A program made the position numbers and the translations under genes. DNA of 64,000 bases. It comes from Theobroma cacao (taxonomy: Eukaryota > Streptophyta > Magnoliopsida > Malvales > Malvaceae). Shown here piece by piece: positions 37,201-50,175 of this stretch; positions within the stretch are counted from its first letter, which is position 1, and the number at the start of each line of letters is the position of its first letter. The stretch is taken from the NCBI RefSeq assembly GCF_000208745.1, contig NC_030855.1, positions 16,989,952 through 17,053,951 of the forward strand, written 5' to 3'. The notes beneath the pieces are model-generated. The model was not told the origin of the DNA. It did no database searches and saw only the letters and a program-made list of their open reading frames with translations.

Positions 37201-38978
37201 CTTCAATGTCCAATGCCCCTTGTTGAGAAATTTCACTCCTAAACTGTCTTTGTAGCTTATGTTTTCTGAGCATTGGGCATCCAGAAGAAGCCTTGGTTTG
37301 CCGTATTCTTCCCTCTGCACCTAAATTCTGCAAATCAACGCCATCACTAGTCAAGAAAACCCTCCTTAAATATACTTTTGTTGTTAGTCTGTCTTGGATT
37401 AGGGGTATAAACTGAACTTGAAAGCAAGTTGATAGGACTTCAACTAAGATGGACCTAGGTATATGATGTCTTAGCTTCGGTAATGAGGTAATGAAACATG
37501 CAAAAGGCACTAGTTCTGAGGCTGCAGGCTTGCAATAAATGATCTGGTGGGCTTCTAGCTCTAAGTTCTACAATTATTGAAACCACTGAAAAGTTTAGGA
37601 AACCAAGCCTGATAAAATGCATTACAGCTGAATTATGGAATTAGAACTAGGATATTTAGTACCTTGATTTTAGAAATTTCCTTTTTCTTGCTCTTCTGAA
37701 GCTCCAAGCAACGTTCATTAATCCGAGTAGAGTTGCCTAGTCTCAAAACCTCTGAAATACAAAAGCTTCAAAAGGTCAGGCAAAAATCAAATTACAAATG
37801 AATAATACTAATATACAAAGTTTTATATACCTTCATTGATGCAGAAGTTCTTCCTCGATCCCAAAGAGACAATATTCATTTCATTGGCAAAGACTGTTTT
37901 TCTTAGCTCCTTTATGAACTGTGAAAGCTGTGAATGTGTCCGGCTACAAAAAAACACCTTCAATTTCACTTCCTCCTCCTCCTCCTCAGACTCACCTTCC
38001 TCATCACTGGATGAACTAACAGAAAACGTACTGGCTTTCCTCTTTGAATTTGAACTTCCAACTTCTCCTTCCTCTTCACTTTCATATTCTTCAAGCAGAA
38101 ACTCTTCATCACCCAACTCGTCAGCATCATTTTTCTTTACTGTTTTTTTGCACTCTTTCTTTTTATTGAAACATGCCTCTCCTGGATCACATGAGAATAA
38201 ATCCTTGCTACTATCTTTATTGTTTCTTTTTGCGGGTTTTGCTGATGCAAAACCGTATTTCTTTTTCTTGCTCTTCTTGTCATCCATTTGGTTGTCTTTG
38301 TTTACAACAAAGTTTTTGATCCAATCAGGTTCATCATCTGAACCAATTTGACCAATATTTTCCTGCTTTTCATCAGATGCAACCCTTTCTTCAGACTTCT
38401 GTTTTTGTCTCTGATCAAGCACCCATTGCAACGCACTGCAGATAATGCTCAGGGTTTTGCCCGTACCTAACTTGACAAGAAAAATTCAAATTAACCCTTT
38501 TTTTTTTAACAACAATCTTCAATCTCTCAGACTTTTTGAGTGACGAATTAAAAAAATTATTTTAGGAAAATTCAAAAGAAAAAAAAAGGCAAAAGGAATA
38601 ATTTCCTCTATATAACCAAGCTCATGCTTTACCAGTAATGTGGAAACCAAGGCATGTGGCAAACCAATTCAATAATATAAAATATACCTAATAACGAGAG
38701 AGAAAAAAAGGATAAAGACCCAGTTTAAGTTGGATACGCAAATTTTAGATTTTTTTCCCCATTTAATATTCAAATTTTCTTCTCTACATTTTCTCAACAA
38801 CTAAACTTACAAAAAAGAAAGAAAAAGAAAGAAAGAAAGCGGAAGTACCGGTGGGACTTTCGAGCATGGAGACGCCGCCTGTATCTAAAGAGTGATAAAG
38901 TGCATTCATGAAATCGATCTGGATTGAATATGGCTTATAAGGAAATGCTGGAAATTTGGGCTCACCTCCATTCTCCAT
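34233..38978 (-). CDS. CHL1: CHL1/DDX11-type iron-sulphur DNA helicase
   Basis: Nine exons (38978-38849, 38466-37831, 37751-37663, 37327-36974, 36675-36373, 36265-36023, 35842-35621, 35409-34863, 34447-34233) give an exact frame of 912 residues. Superfamily 2 XPD/RAD3-like helicase motifs: Walker A SPTGTGKT (41-48), DEAH box 382-385 in VVIIDEAHNLADS, GGTLQP, SEGINFSD, and QSIGRAIRH near the end. Four cysteines between motifs Ia and II (Cys252, 270, 302, 339) are placed as the 4Fe-4S ligands of the family. An acidic, Lys-rich insertion (about 75-215) follows motif I, as in DDX11. The family acts in sister-chromatid cohesion and DNA repair in the nucleus. The Met at 38978 (MENGGEPKFP) was chosen over the one at 39020, which adds a low-complexity Arg/Glu leader. 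It faces the eL37 gene head-to-head across 346 bases. Confidence 0.93.
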
Positions 38979-39324
38979 TTCTCTCTTTCTCGATTGCTTC
39001 TCTCTCTCTCTCTCTTTCAAGTTATTACTGTCTTGCTCTGCAGATGATTTTCCCGCGAAATCCCGAAAATAAGGAGGGAATTATTTATCCATTTTTTTGC
39101 CAACCCAGCCCAAGCGAATTTGGACCAACTCAAGCTTAAGTTGGCCCAAAGCTATCCACAAGAAACCAGAATAGGCCCATCCAAGTAATCAAACCCTAAA
39201 AAAACCCTGCATAGTATGTTTCTTCCAAACTGTCTCCTACTATAAACCATCTCCTCCGCGCCGCTCTCTTTCTTCTTCAGAGCCAAAAGCACTATATCTT
39301 AGGGTTTCTCCTGCGACAGCTCCG
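38979..39324. promoter_or_regulatory. Shared bidirectional promoter of CHL1 and RPL37
   Basis: Only 346 bases separate the two divergent start codons. The interval holds three site II elements, read as TGGGCC or TGGGCT on the minus strand (39107-39112, 39143-39148, 39174-39179), and a telo-box AAACCCTAA (39191-39199). This is the standard combination (TCP and telo-box factors) in promoters of plant ribosomal-protein and cell-cycle genes. A CT-rich tract lies next to the CHL1 start. Confidence 0.7.
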
Positions 39325-40367
<1,043 letters not shown>

Positions 40368-41147
40368 GGTCTTGTGAGATTGTTTTGAATGAGCCGTTTT
40401 ATGGGAACATTACTTGAGGAGTTGTCATTACATTGGATGCTTTAGTTGGTTTTAGTTTCTACTTTTATGTAGTTGCTTTAAATTTTGAACAAAAGTGGTT
40501 GAGGCTATTATTGTTAGACCCTTAATTACTTGATGAAGTTAATGATGTTCTTGTTTTGGTTACATTGCCCTGAATCTAATCTAAGGATGGCAAGCCCCTA
40601 ATTATTGCCTGGGAGTAGTCATTAATTGTACTAGTGTGGAATTATCGCTTGAATAGAAATTCACGAGGTCATCCTAACCTTGGATGAAAGGGGGAAAACT
40701 GGATTTGAATGTGGTGAGATGCTTGAAGAGTTTGCTTGAATGTCTTTGGAGTGTAGTTATTCCATAGCTCTGCCCTTCAATTCATTGCAGAGCCTCGGGG
40801 AAGGTCTTATCAGTATACTATCAATGGCTCTAAAAATAAATTTCTAGAAGTTAGAAGTAACTGCTATGGTTTCAGGCCCCTTCATACTTCACATTCTCCC
40901 ACTTGTTGCTTATACATTTTCACCTTGGGGGGTCTACCAGTTAAAAGTATTTTCAGTATTTACAACTAGAAGGAATGTAGTTGTGGACGACATCTTTAAG
41001 AAAACCGTCGCCCCCTCCCTCTGTATGTGGTTCTATGGTCCTTTTGTACATCAAGTCTGATCCGTCTTTGGTCTATTTCTCAAACATGTACCGGGGTTGC
41101 TGTATAAGATAATATTTTTTTTAACTGCTACAAAACATTCATGAGGG
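40368..41147. other. 3' flank of RPL37, no gene seen
   Basis: RPL37 3' untranslated region, then intergenic DNA. The 64-codon frame at 40866-41060 has no protein features. Confidence 0.5.
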
Positions 41148-41790
41148 CATGTTGGGTTGAAGAAAATGGAATAATTATTCTTATCTTATTTTTATTTTTG
41201 AAATAAAATTGTATTTGGTTCGTTAGAATAGTAATTTTGAAGAATAGCTTTTTCAAGAGAAGCTGAATAGTCATTATCAAGTCTTTCTTGGTAATGGTTA
41301 TTTTAAATTGTTGAAAATAAAAAAAATTTTGATAAGATAAATATATTTTTTTACAATTTAAAAAATTACTTTCTAAAAAAATATTAAATTTATTTTTTCT
41401 CTTGCTTCCTCACTCCTCTCTTTAAAGCACTAAAGAAACAAAAATTTTTACTTCATTTTCAAAAAAAAAGAAATGAAAATATTTAAATATTATTTAATAT
41501 ATTAATATTATTTAATTATAATAAATATTATAAAGTATATTATTTAATATTATTGTTTGAATATAATAAATGTAATGAAGAGTATTATTTAGTATTTTTT
41601 AAATTTAATGAAGAATATATTTTACTTTTAATATTAAATATTATTTAATTATAATAAAAAGTTTAATTAGTCTTTAATATAAAATGTTATTAAATTATAA
41701 TAAAAATATATTTTTATTTTGATGAAAATATTATTTAATTATAGTAAAAGTTATTTTGATTTTATTACTTAAAATATTAAAATATTTTTA

Positions 41791-41838
<48 letters not shown>

Positions 41839-42082
41839 TTTTTTTATTTTTTAATTAATTTTTTAAAATTTTAATAAAATATATTTTTATTATTTATCTA
41901 TTATTCTTTAATCATTCTTAAAATTATTCTTGTCAACTAAATAATAGAATAAGTAATAATAACAATTCCTATTCTATTCTATTCTTATGAATCACTCTAT
42001 ATAATAATTATTTTTTCTCTATTTTATTCTCTTATAATGACTATTTTATTCTCATTTTATTCTTTTCAGTGAACCAAGCATG
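41148..42082. mobile_element. Candidate TIR-type element with poly-A tract
   Basis: The left end is CATGTTGGGTTGAAG (from 41148). The right end is GTGAACCAAGCATG (to 42082), whose reverse complement CATGCTTGGTTCAC matches at 9 of the first 11 bases. ATTATTCTTAT-like sequences lie inside both ends in inverted orientation. The interior is extremely AT-rich and non-coding, with 40 uninterrupted A at 41797-41836. A non-autonomous foldback or miniature element is likely; the superfamily was not determined. Confidence 0.45.
41797..41836. repeat. Poly-A run of 40
   Basis: Forty consecutive A. Homopolymers of this length are unstable in sequencing, so the count is approximate. Confidence 0.9.
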
Positions 42083-42560
42083 TCATCCGGATAATCTAAT
42101 CGAGACTTGAAAGATTGGCAAAAAAGGATCACCGTAACAGTTATTGGATCCAGAATTAAGAATAGCTTCGGTAGTTCATTGAACCCTTTGAAGGCAAAAG
42201 TTCAAAGTGCAAGGCAGGACACAACACGATGCTATTAACAAGATTAGAGAAAAGAAGAGTAGATTTGCAATTGCGAGGAAGAGGAAACAGCTTTCTATTA
42301 TATAATTTCACTAATCGCAAGATTTACTTACAATTGCTCAAAAAGTCAAATGGGAAAAAAAGAAAAAAGAAAAACTAATTACACGATTTGGACCTGTCTA
42401 CAATTTGAAGATCTTGACACTGTAAAATATGAATGAAGTATACCATCCAGATGGAATGAATCAAGGCCAATGGCAGACATCAATCTAAACATTATACCTG
42501 GGAAAATGCCAGGCCAGACTTATCACTTGATCCCTATAATTGGAACTCAATGTATTATGA
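42083..42560. other. 3' flank of the sorting-nexin gene
   Basis: Contains the likely 3' untranslated region of the minus-strand sorting nexin. Nothing else seen. Confidence 0.5.
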
Positions 42561-45500
42561 CTATTCGGCTTTAAATTCACCAAACTTGTGTTTTTCTTCA
42601 TGCAACTGCTTGAATACATACTCCATCTCCGGAAATGCAGACAACAACAAGAGCTCAACAAGGTCATATGCCAGCAGCTTCAAACAAACACTAGACTGCA
42701 TAAAGAGAGAACAAGGATTGCAAAACTGTTACGAATGAGTTTCAAGGTGTAACACTAGTGCTGAAATTTCAATTTGAGCCCAACAAGGAAAACTGACTCT
42801 CTGAACACTGTAACAGCCTGCACCAATCATGTTCTGCCTGTATTGATGTTATTAATAACCTATGATGTCCTCTTCCCTCATGACTACTAAACCAGCTCTA
42901 AAGTACCTAGCTCACACAAATTGCCTATCAATAATTAAAGTGCAGTTTCTGAAAACAAGACCTTGCCTACTTTAAAAGAACAAAATCAAAGTCACTTATC
43001 TCCTAAATTACCTGAATAAAGAAATAGAGATCCTTAGCGCATTGTTCATACTCCTTGCGACCAACAAGACCCACAATAGCAGTGGGTGCATTGTCTGCAT
43101 CAAAAAAATTGAGCTCATTGACTTTCCTAATGTTGAAAATTTTCATTTTAATAACATAAAATCACGTATAAATGCAGATTATTAATAAGAAACATTCATG
43201 ATAAACAAAACTACCAATCATTAGCTCATAAACGAATTTTGCCCGACGTTCTGCTTCCAGTTTTTGCTGCTCATCACTAAATCTAGGTGAAGATATTTCA
43301 GGAGACTGTGGACTACGAGGTGAAGCCTGGGATGGCCTACTGGATGATGGTGGTCGTTGTCGCTTTGGATGTTTGGTTATGAATATTCCATCAGGCCAAA
43401 GTATCTGCACGAAAGTAGGAGACCTATATCAGGACTGTGTACAAGCACATAATAGGTGCTCTTCTTTTAAAAATCTAAAACATTGCACGACAAGCCACTT
43501 ACAGTCCCACAAAAATGGTCCTAAATTAGTAATGTTAAACACAAGGAAACATGTAGCGAAAACAGTTCAAGAAGGCAACAACAGATAAGGTAAGAGGCTG
43601 TAAAATATAAATTTAAGTCAGATAAGACACTGATCAGAATCCCAGTTGATTTTACCTTGTTCTTAAAATTCCTAAAGAGGGTTTTAAAAATATTTTAGCA
43701 GACATACACTAAGCTGTATCCAGTAGAAAAACATTTTGTTCCAGTTCAATGGCTGAGCTAATATCAAGGGCGGTTGGTCTGCCCCTTCCCTTAAATCCTC
43801 TCGCAAACTTAGTGAAGAGGAGATTTGCTCTTAGATTCTGGTACCACTACTAAAAGATTTTACCAGTTACAATTCTGACACTTTTATAAAGAAATAACAT
43901 TTCTTGATCATAGCTGAAATCAAATGACTACCTGCTCAATCCGCTTGATTCCTGAAGCAACAACTGACCCCTTGCGCAGCAGCTGGATCTTTTCTATCAA
44001 CCAATCATCAAAAGCATCACCCATTCCAAGTTGTAGAATTTGCTTGGCCACCCAAAAAGCCTTCCGCCTGAAATGTGCATGCAGAGAACAACTTTCAGGT
44101 AAAACTTGTCCATCTGGTAAGATCAGGACGTGATAATGCTAAGCTGAAGATCAAAATATAATGCTGAGATAAGTTCACTGTTCTATAGCCATTCACATAC
44201 CTGATCCATCCACCATCCTGGAGCTGGAAAATGACGTCCACCAAATCTAATATGGGGACACTTAAATTTGGTGGCACCCACTGCATAGAAGATGTGTGCG
44301 TTAAAAACCTTTAAGGAGCCTAGAAGCCTCACAAATTTCAAATTGCTTTGCAAATACTAAATATGACACAAGAAAGTTTTATATGCCATTAAGCAAGGTT
44401 ATGATAGCCATAGTTCTTCTATAAACACTAATAGAGGAAATAAACTATTTGACTTTGCACTGATTACCTCTGTAGGAAGGATTGGGTATGTAGCAGCATC
44501 AAGAAGCAACTCAGAAGTATCTTCCGTTCTTTTGTTCTCTTTTCCTTTAGCATTCTTCCCCATGTCTCTTACAACCGAATTATTTTGCAGTCTAGTATCA
44601 GAATCACTGCCTGACTCTTCTAATGACTTTCCACGTTCTTTAGTGGGAAATTTTGATGGAGAATAAGAGATATCTTTTGCATTTCTTAATCCATCGGTTG
44701 CAAGATTAAGCTTCATCTGCAATGCAGGTTCCTTGCTTCCAGTGTCTAACTGTTCCCTCCTGGAAGATAAGGAACCCATCAGAGGCCCCATAACATTTGA
44801 GGCCTTCTTGATCTTTTCAGATGGATTATCATCAAGGTCAACTGAAAATTCCCAAGCAACACAAAATATGGAATCACTCAAAAACAGGTTAAGAAAGAAA
44901 AAGCAAACTATGCACATTCAGACTACTGAATTAAATCCAAATCACCTGACAATGTTTCGACGATAGAAAAAGAATTTGAGAATACATATGTCTGCATTAC
45001 AAAGTGCATATAATAAGAGATACATAAAAGGGAAAAAGTCTGAAACTGCCTCCCTCCCCACTTCTCTTCCCAGAAAATAGAAAAGAAAAGAACAGCTATT
45101 TTTCCGTTCAAAGAAAAAAGGAAAATAGAAGTCCACCTGAGAATCAACACTTAGGAAGTCCCAAACTTCGATCGATCCTGAAATAGTAGGAAGCTGCAGA
45201 AGTTTCTGAAGAAGCAAAAATATTCATAATTCATTTAAAAATAGAAAGATAAACAAAACTAGAATATAAAGCATATACTGCAGTTATTTCTCATATGTAA
45301 ACTACAGATAGATCTCCTTTTGGTACTTTGAATACTGATGTAAGATATTACAGGAAGATGGAAGTACTGGCAATCAAACAATCCAACAAACATATTTGAG
45401 GAAAAAACATCAATATAGAAGTAAATTATCAATTTGAATGACTTGAATTCAACAAATATGCCCCATGGATGAAGAAAACAATATGTGAGTTCAAGTATTT

Positions 45501-48500
45501 AACCTTTAAATATCCATCAAGCCATTTACAGCGTTCTCGTATTACATAAACATCTAAACCTGTTGACAGAAAATGCTTTGGTGGCAAGTGAAGTTTATAA
45601 TCGGGAAATTGTTTAAGGCGCTGATGCAGCTCCTCAAAATGTCGGAATCTAGAAGGAAACAACCAAAAAGTTAAGCAACAGTGAGAGGTGATGACAAACA
45701 TTATTGGTTTGCCATTGTAGAAAAATTTAACAGAGATGCCAATGCAATGAAGAACAAATGCTACAGAATGCATCATGGGAGGACAAGACCAGACAATTAA
45801 TAGCACAGTTCTACCCACCTTCTCTTGATTGACCAACTATTATTGTTATTTACATCTGTAACAGATATGGAATAAACAGCAAACATTCTAGAGCCACTCT
45901 TCACAATATTTGCACCCAACACCTGCAAAAGAAAATAATTGTGCAATAATTATGTAACAGAGTACCAAAATGCGAAATCCTAGCATATTGAAATGAAGAA
46001 TTGATCCTGATCATAAGTACGTACCTCACATCTCAATTTAAAGAAAGAATCCACCACCAACGAGTTTTGCAAAGAATTAGCAGTCAAACTACGACTTTCT
46101 GAAATAGAGATAGAAGCAGCAGATGAAGAAGCAGTTGCTCCGCTGTGAACTCTACCAAAGAATTCAGCATCAGAATCATCACTGGAATCATCAGCTTTTC
46201 CATGTCCATTCAGCGAATTAAGTATATCCTGTCCATCACCCGATAAAAAGCTTGTCCGCTCGACCTCTTGCCAGACAGGTAACTTCTGACTGGTCAATCT
46301 AGATCTTTTCCTGCTCGATGGGGTTCTAGTTAATCTTTGATACCGAACACGCCTTCCACCAGCCTTCTTCGCCATATGGCCCTCAGGATTTTCAAGTGGA
46401 TGATGAATGTGCGAAACAGTCAGATTTCTGTTACTCTTACCATCCCAAACTTTAGTTCCAGGAGAATCAAGACCTGTTACATTTCCTGTTTCCTCTTCCT
46501 CAGAAGTAAAAGAATCACTGCTTTCTGATTCAACCTCCTCCAAATCAACAAGGCTGTGTTCATCATCTTCCTGATAAGATGCAACTGAAGAGCAGTATGA
46601 TACACTTTTAGGTTCATGTGGGAATGATTTTTCTATTTTGCGCTGATCAGTTAATGCAGATTGAGAAGCAGAACTCTCAGACGAGTTATGCTTGATTGGA
46701 TACTTCTCTCTGGTCTTAGATACTGCTTTTGAATGATCCATTGTAGCAGCGTTTCTAATGGAAGAATGCTGTGGAACTTGCTCAATTAATCGTTTTTCAC
46801 CTTCCTTCTTTTTGTAGTTTCTCCCTTTTGTCCACATGTTCTCAAAATTTTCTGGAGCAAGGGCCTCAGTCTTTCTACGAGAAATGAGATCTAACATAGC
46901 ACCCCATTCTCCTCCTGAACGATGTCGTTGGATACCTCCTTCAACACCAGTTTGGGAATTCAAGGGCACAGAGCTCCATGAACGGGAAGATCGAGTATCC
47001 AAGGAAAGCAATGGATCTTTCGAAAGATGTGTTCCATTTAGGTTATCTGCCGCAGCAGTACCTCCAGCAGCTCTGGGTTGATCAGTTTTTAACTGTACAA
47101 GTTCAACACCAGTAACAGAAGGATCTAGAAACTTAGAAAAATGATCAGATGAGATCCTTGAAGAGCCATTTGGTTTGTGTTGAGATGCATCTTGTGCAGC
47201 ATTAAACCCTCCCTTAGCCTTTGTCATAGATATAACAGCAGATTCGATCCTCTCATTTATAAATCTGTAACCAAAATTCAAGATGATCGAGAACCATAGC
47301 AATATAATAAATGAAGTCTAGCAAAATAGAAGGACAGATCACCTTGGACTCACTAAATTTAAGACTGGTCGCATTACCGCACAAGCCAGAAGCTCCCTGA
47401 CAATATAACGAAAGAAAGAGCACTGCAGATCTTCAGGCCTGAATGTGAATGAAATGAGACCATCCATCAAATGTTGCAACACCTGCAATAAAAAGAGCCG
47501 AAAGTACTGTTAGCACAGGCTAGATATACTCAAGGAATAATACACTCATTTTTACAGGAATGCTGGATTGATTGACTACTTTAACATAACTAGAAGGTCA
47601 AAGTAAAAACTTAAAAACCTTGTGCTCAGCTTCAGCAGAGAATAAAGCCGGGTGCAGTTTGTTCTCTGCAGCCAGGACACATCTTATTTCAGTATCTCGA
47701 TCTTTGATAGTCAGTGGTCCAGATTTCTGCTTTTCAATTTTTGCTTGATTGAGACGAAAAAGCTCCAAGTGTGAACAAATGAGATTAATAAAGTCCCTGC
47801 ATCATCCTAGAAGTAGATTAGTTCCCTCTTAATCATTCTTAAATGAAAATCATGACAAAAACAGTGATGAAATGAACTTATACCTTGTGAGTAATTCAAT
47901 GAGATTTATATTTCTCATGCGGTCTGAAAACTCCCCAAGAACACCATTCATGATCTGCACCAGCTCTTCTGGACCTTCCCTATCAGGTGTTAAACGAGAA
48001 TACCATAGATCCGTCACCCACTCAGAAATAAGATGCCTTGTAAAGTGATCTATTGCATCCTCAACAACAGGAGAATTTACTTTCCTTCTCCAATCAGACC
48101 GTTCAACAGCTTTCAGATATTCTGGTGGTTGCTTAGTATTCAATGCATTCGTAGATGCAGGTTTGCTGTTGTATACAGCAGCTTTCCTCCGCATTTCATA
48201 ATCTAGTGAAAAATACCGGAGGAGAATGATTAAGGCAGCAGCAGCAGGCAAATTAACTAAAACTGAGGAGCTTGTCACTGATACAAGAAACAGGAAAAGA
48301 GTAAATACCAACTCAAAAAAGTTCAACAAAATAATGGCAACCATCTAAATAAAAATTTCTTTGCAAAAATCTTAATTCCAGATTAAGCAGAATTACATAG
48401 ATGTAAACCCACCTAAATGAGGTCAGTTATACAAATTATTTTCCATTTGTAAGGCTATATTCTCCCTGCATTACAATGTTCAGTATTTGATACCAGTGTT

Positions 48501-50175
48501 GTTAAGGCTCACAGTGCCAAACAACAAAAGCACCTAGACACATTTTTTTGTAAGGCAGTAGGTGCAAAAAAAGCCTGCCCGATTGAAGTTCTCTTTCATT
48601 TCTTTTATTTTTAAATTTTTTCATTAGCTATACCTTTAATAGTAACAAAAAGGGACAGTATCAAACTCTTTACTTCTCAATGTTTGAGTATTCAACAACA
48701 AACCTGGGACCATAAGGAAATCATCCATATTGGCCAAAAAAAAAAAGAACAAGGAAATTTTGCATGTTTTGTATGATAAACACACACACACACACACATC
48801 ACACATATATATATAGTGTCTTAGTTCACTTAGTCAAGCACTTTTTTGCACCTTTCGCCTCAGGCAATATAAGGGTTCTAGCACCTTGCACCCTTGACAA
48901 CACTATTCAATTCTGAGCGTTTATAAAGAAGAAAAGTGACTTAACAAAGCCTTAAAAGGCCTCGTTAGTTTAGACTTGGTCCGAGAGAGAGTAAAAAGTA
49001 ATATAAGCAAATAAATACTCCAAACGAAACAAAGCTGCAAGCATTATACTTAATCATAAACATCGCTTTCATATGAACAAACCGACTGCTTTACATTAAG
49101 CTGCAGTCAAGGAGTTTTCCTAACAGTTTTTTTTATCTCATTGTAACAATATGTAAAACAATTAATATTATTTTCTATGAAGCAGCAGCATTAATTGATA
49201 GCATTATACTGCACTTGCAGATAGTAAGTACAAAGGAAACAGAATCCATGCTCTATCTTTGCTCAGTAAAGTTCAACAGTAAAATAACATTATGGAACCA
49301 AAGTTAAGCACCAATAAATTCAAATCTATTAATCACATTGGTGATGTTAATCTAAATCTTTTGTTTCAGAGAACTGTTTGGCCTGGACAATACTTAAACA
49401 TTTAGTGGTAGGAACTGGAGAAGAAGCAAAAGAGGAAAAAGAGTCTCCTCACAATTTTTTTTTTTAAAAGGAAGAACTTGTGTAAGTCTAGTGACTTAAC
49501 CCGCAATGAAGCGATGAAACAGATGCCAATAAGAATGGTGTTGAAAGGACTTCTATTAAAACCTCAGCATAAAAAGAATTGGCAGCAGATATCTTCTAAA
49601 ACTCTCAGCGCTTGAGGAAAGATCTACCGTTGGCACCTAGACAGTCAAATGCAAGACTGACTAAACTAAGGTAAGGTAGAGAATTGTGACTGCAGTCAAT
49701 ATGAGTAACTCTTCAGCTCCAAATCCCAGTGCCAACTTAAATTTGAATTTAAAATAATTCTAAATACCCTAATTTCCGTATTTCTTAAAACTTCAATGCT
49801 ACAACCTTGCAGGCTACACAAACTATAACCGATCAAATTCCATCCTAAAAAGTAATTTAGGTCACTTAAAAGAATTAAACATAAATTTTCTTTAAAACAC
49901 TAATTGAACACAGTCAAAACCCTATCTGAACTCAATAGCAAGTAATTAAATAAAAGCATTAATCAAATTTAACTCAAAGATCAAGAAAAATAATTAAACA
50001 ATCCAAATTATAGAATAACTTCGGTAGAAATTAGAAAAAACAAAAAGTAAGAGGATTTGAGAACTTAACATGACATGAGGTAGGACAATCCGACGACGCA
50101 TATTGCTAAAATCACAATTCGCTTCTTGGCTTCCTCCACCAAGTCACGAGCCGTCACCTGCTTTGACCTGTTCAT
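42561..50175 (-). CDS. Sorting nexin with PXA, PX and Nexin-C regions; one-base frameshift in exon 4
   Basis: Fifteen exons (50175-50070, 48277-47884, 47796-47619, 47483-47343, 47264-46025, 45922-45819, 45648-45504, 45205-45137, 44991-44946, 44841-44468, 44280-44201, 44067-43932, 43404-43215, 43094-43012, 42695-42561) sum to 1140 codons plus one extra base. Two hydrophobic segments lie near the N-terminus (IVILAICVVGLSYLMS; VLVNLPAAAALIILL). A PXA domain follows (DWRRKVNSPVVEDAIDHF to the RFINER region), then a long Ser-rich linker. The PX domain (VLGANIVKSGSRMFAVYSIS to RCKWLDGYLK, with PPKHF) binds phosphoinositides. The Nexin-C region starts near WVPPNLSVPILDLVD. The family (Arabidopsis At1g15240 comes to mind) is membrane-tethered and endosomal. 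In exon 4 the bases for LMDG and LISFTFRPEDLQC are in different frames, owing to a third C at 47460-47462 on the plus strand. Read literally the protein stops 16 codons into exon 4. Sequencing error and true mutation are both possible. Confidence 0.85.
48493..48906. mobile_element. Miniature TIR-type element in intron 1 of the sorting nexin
   Basis: The left end reads CAGTGTTGTTAAGG (48494-48507). The right end CCTTGACAACACTA (48892-48905) is its inverted match with two mismatches. GCACCT-type motifs repeat inside both ends in opposite orientation. About 410 bases, non-coding, including a (CA)n run at 48780-48798. TAGTGTTGTCAAGG termini are common in plant miniature elements. Confidence 0.5.

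Noticed and set aside
37836..38351. 171-codon plus-strand Ser-rich frame.
   Set aside because: Antisense shadow of the acidic Glu/Lys-rich region of the CHL1-like helicase.
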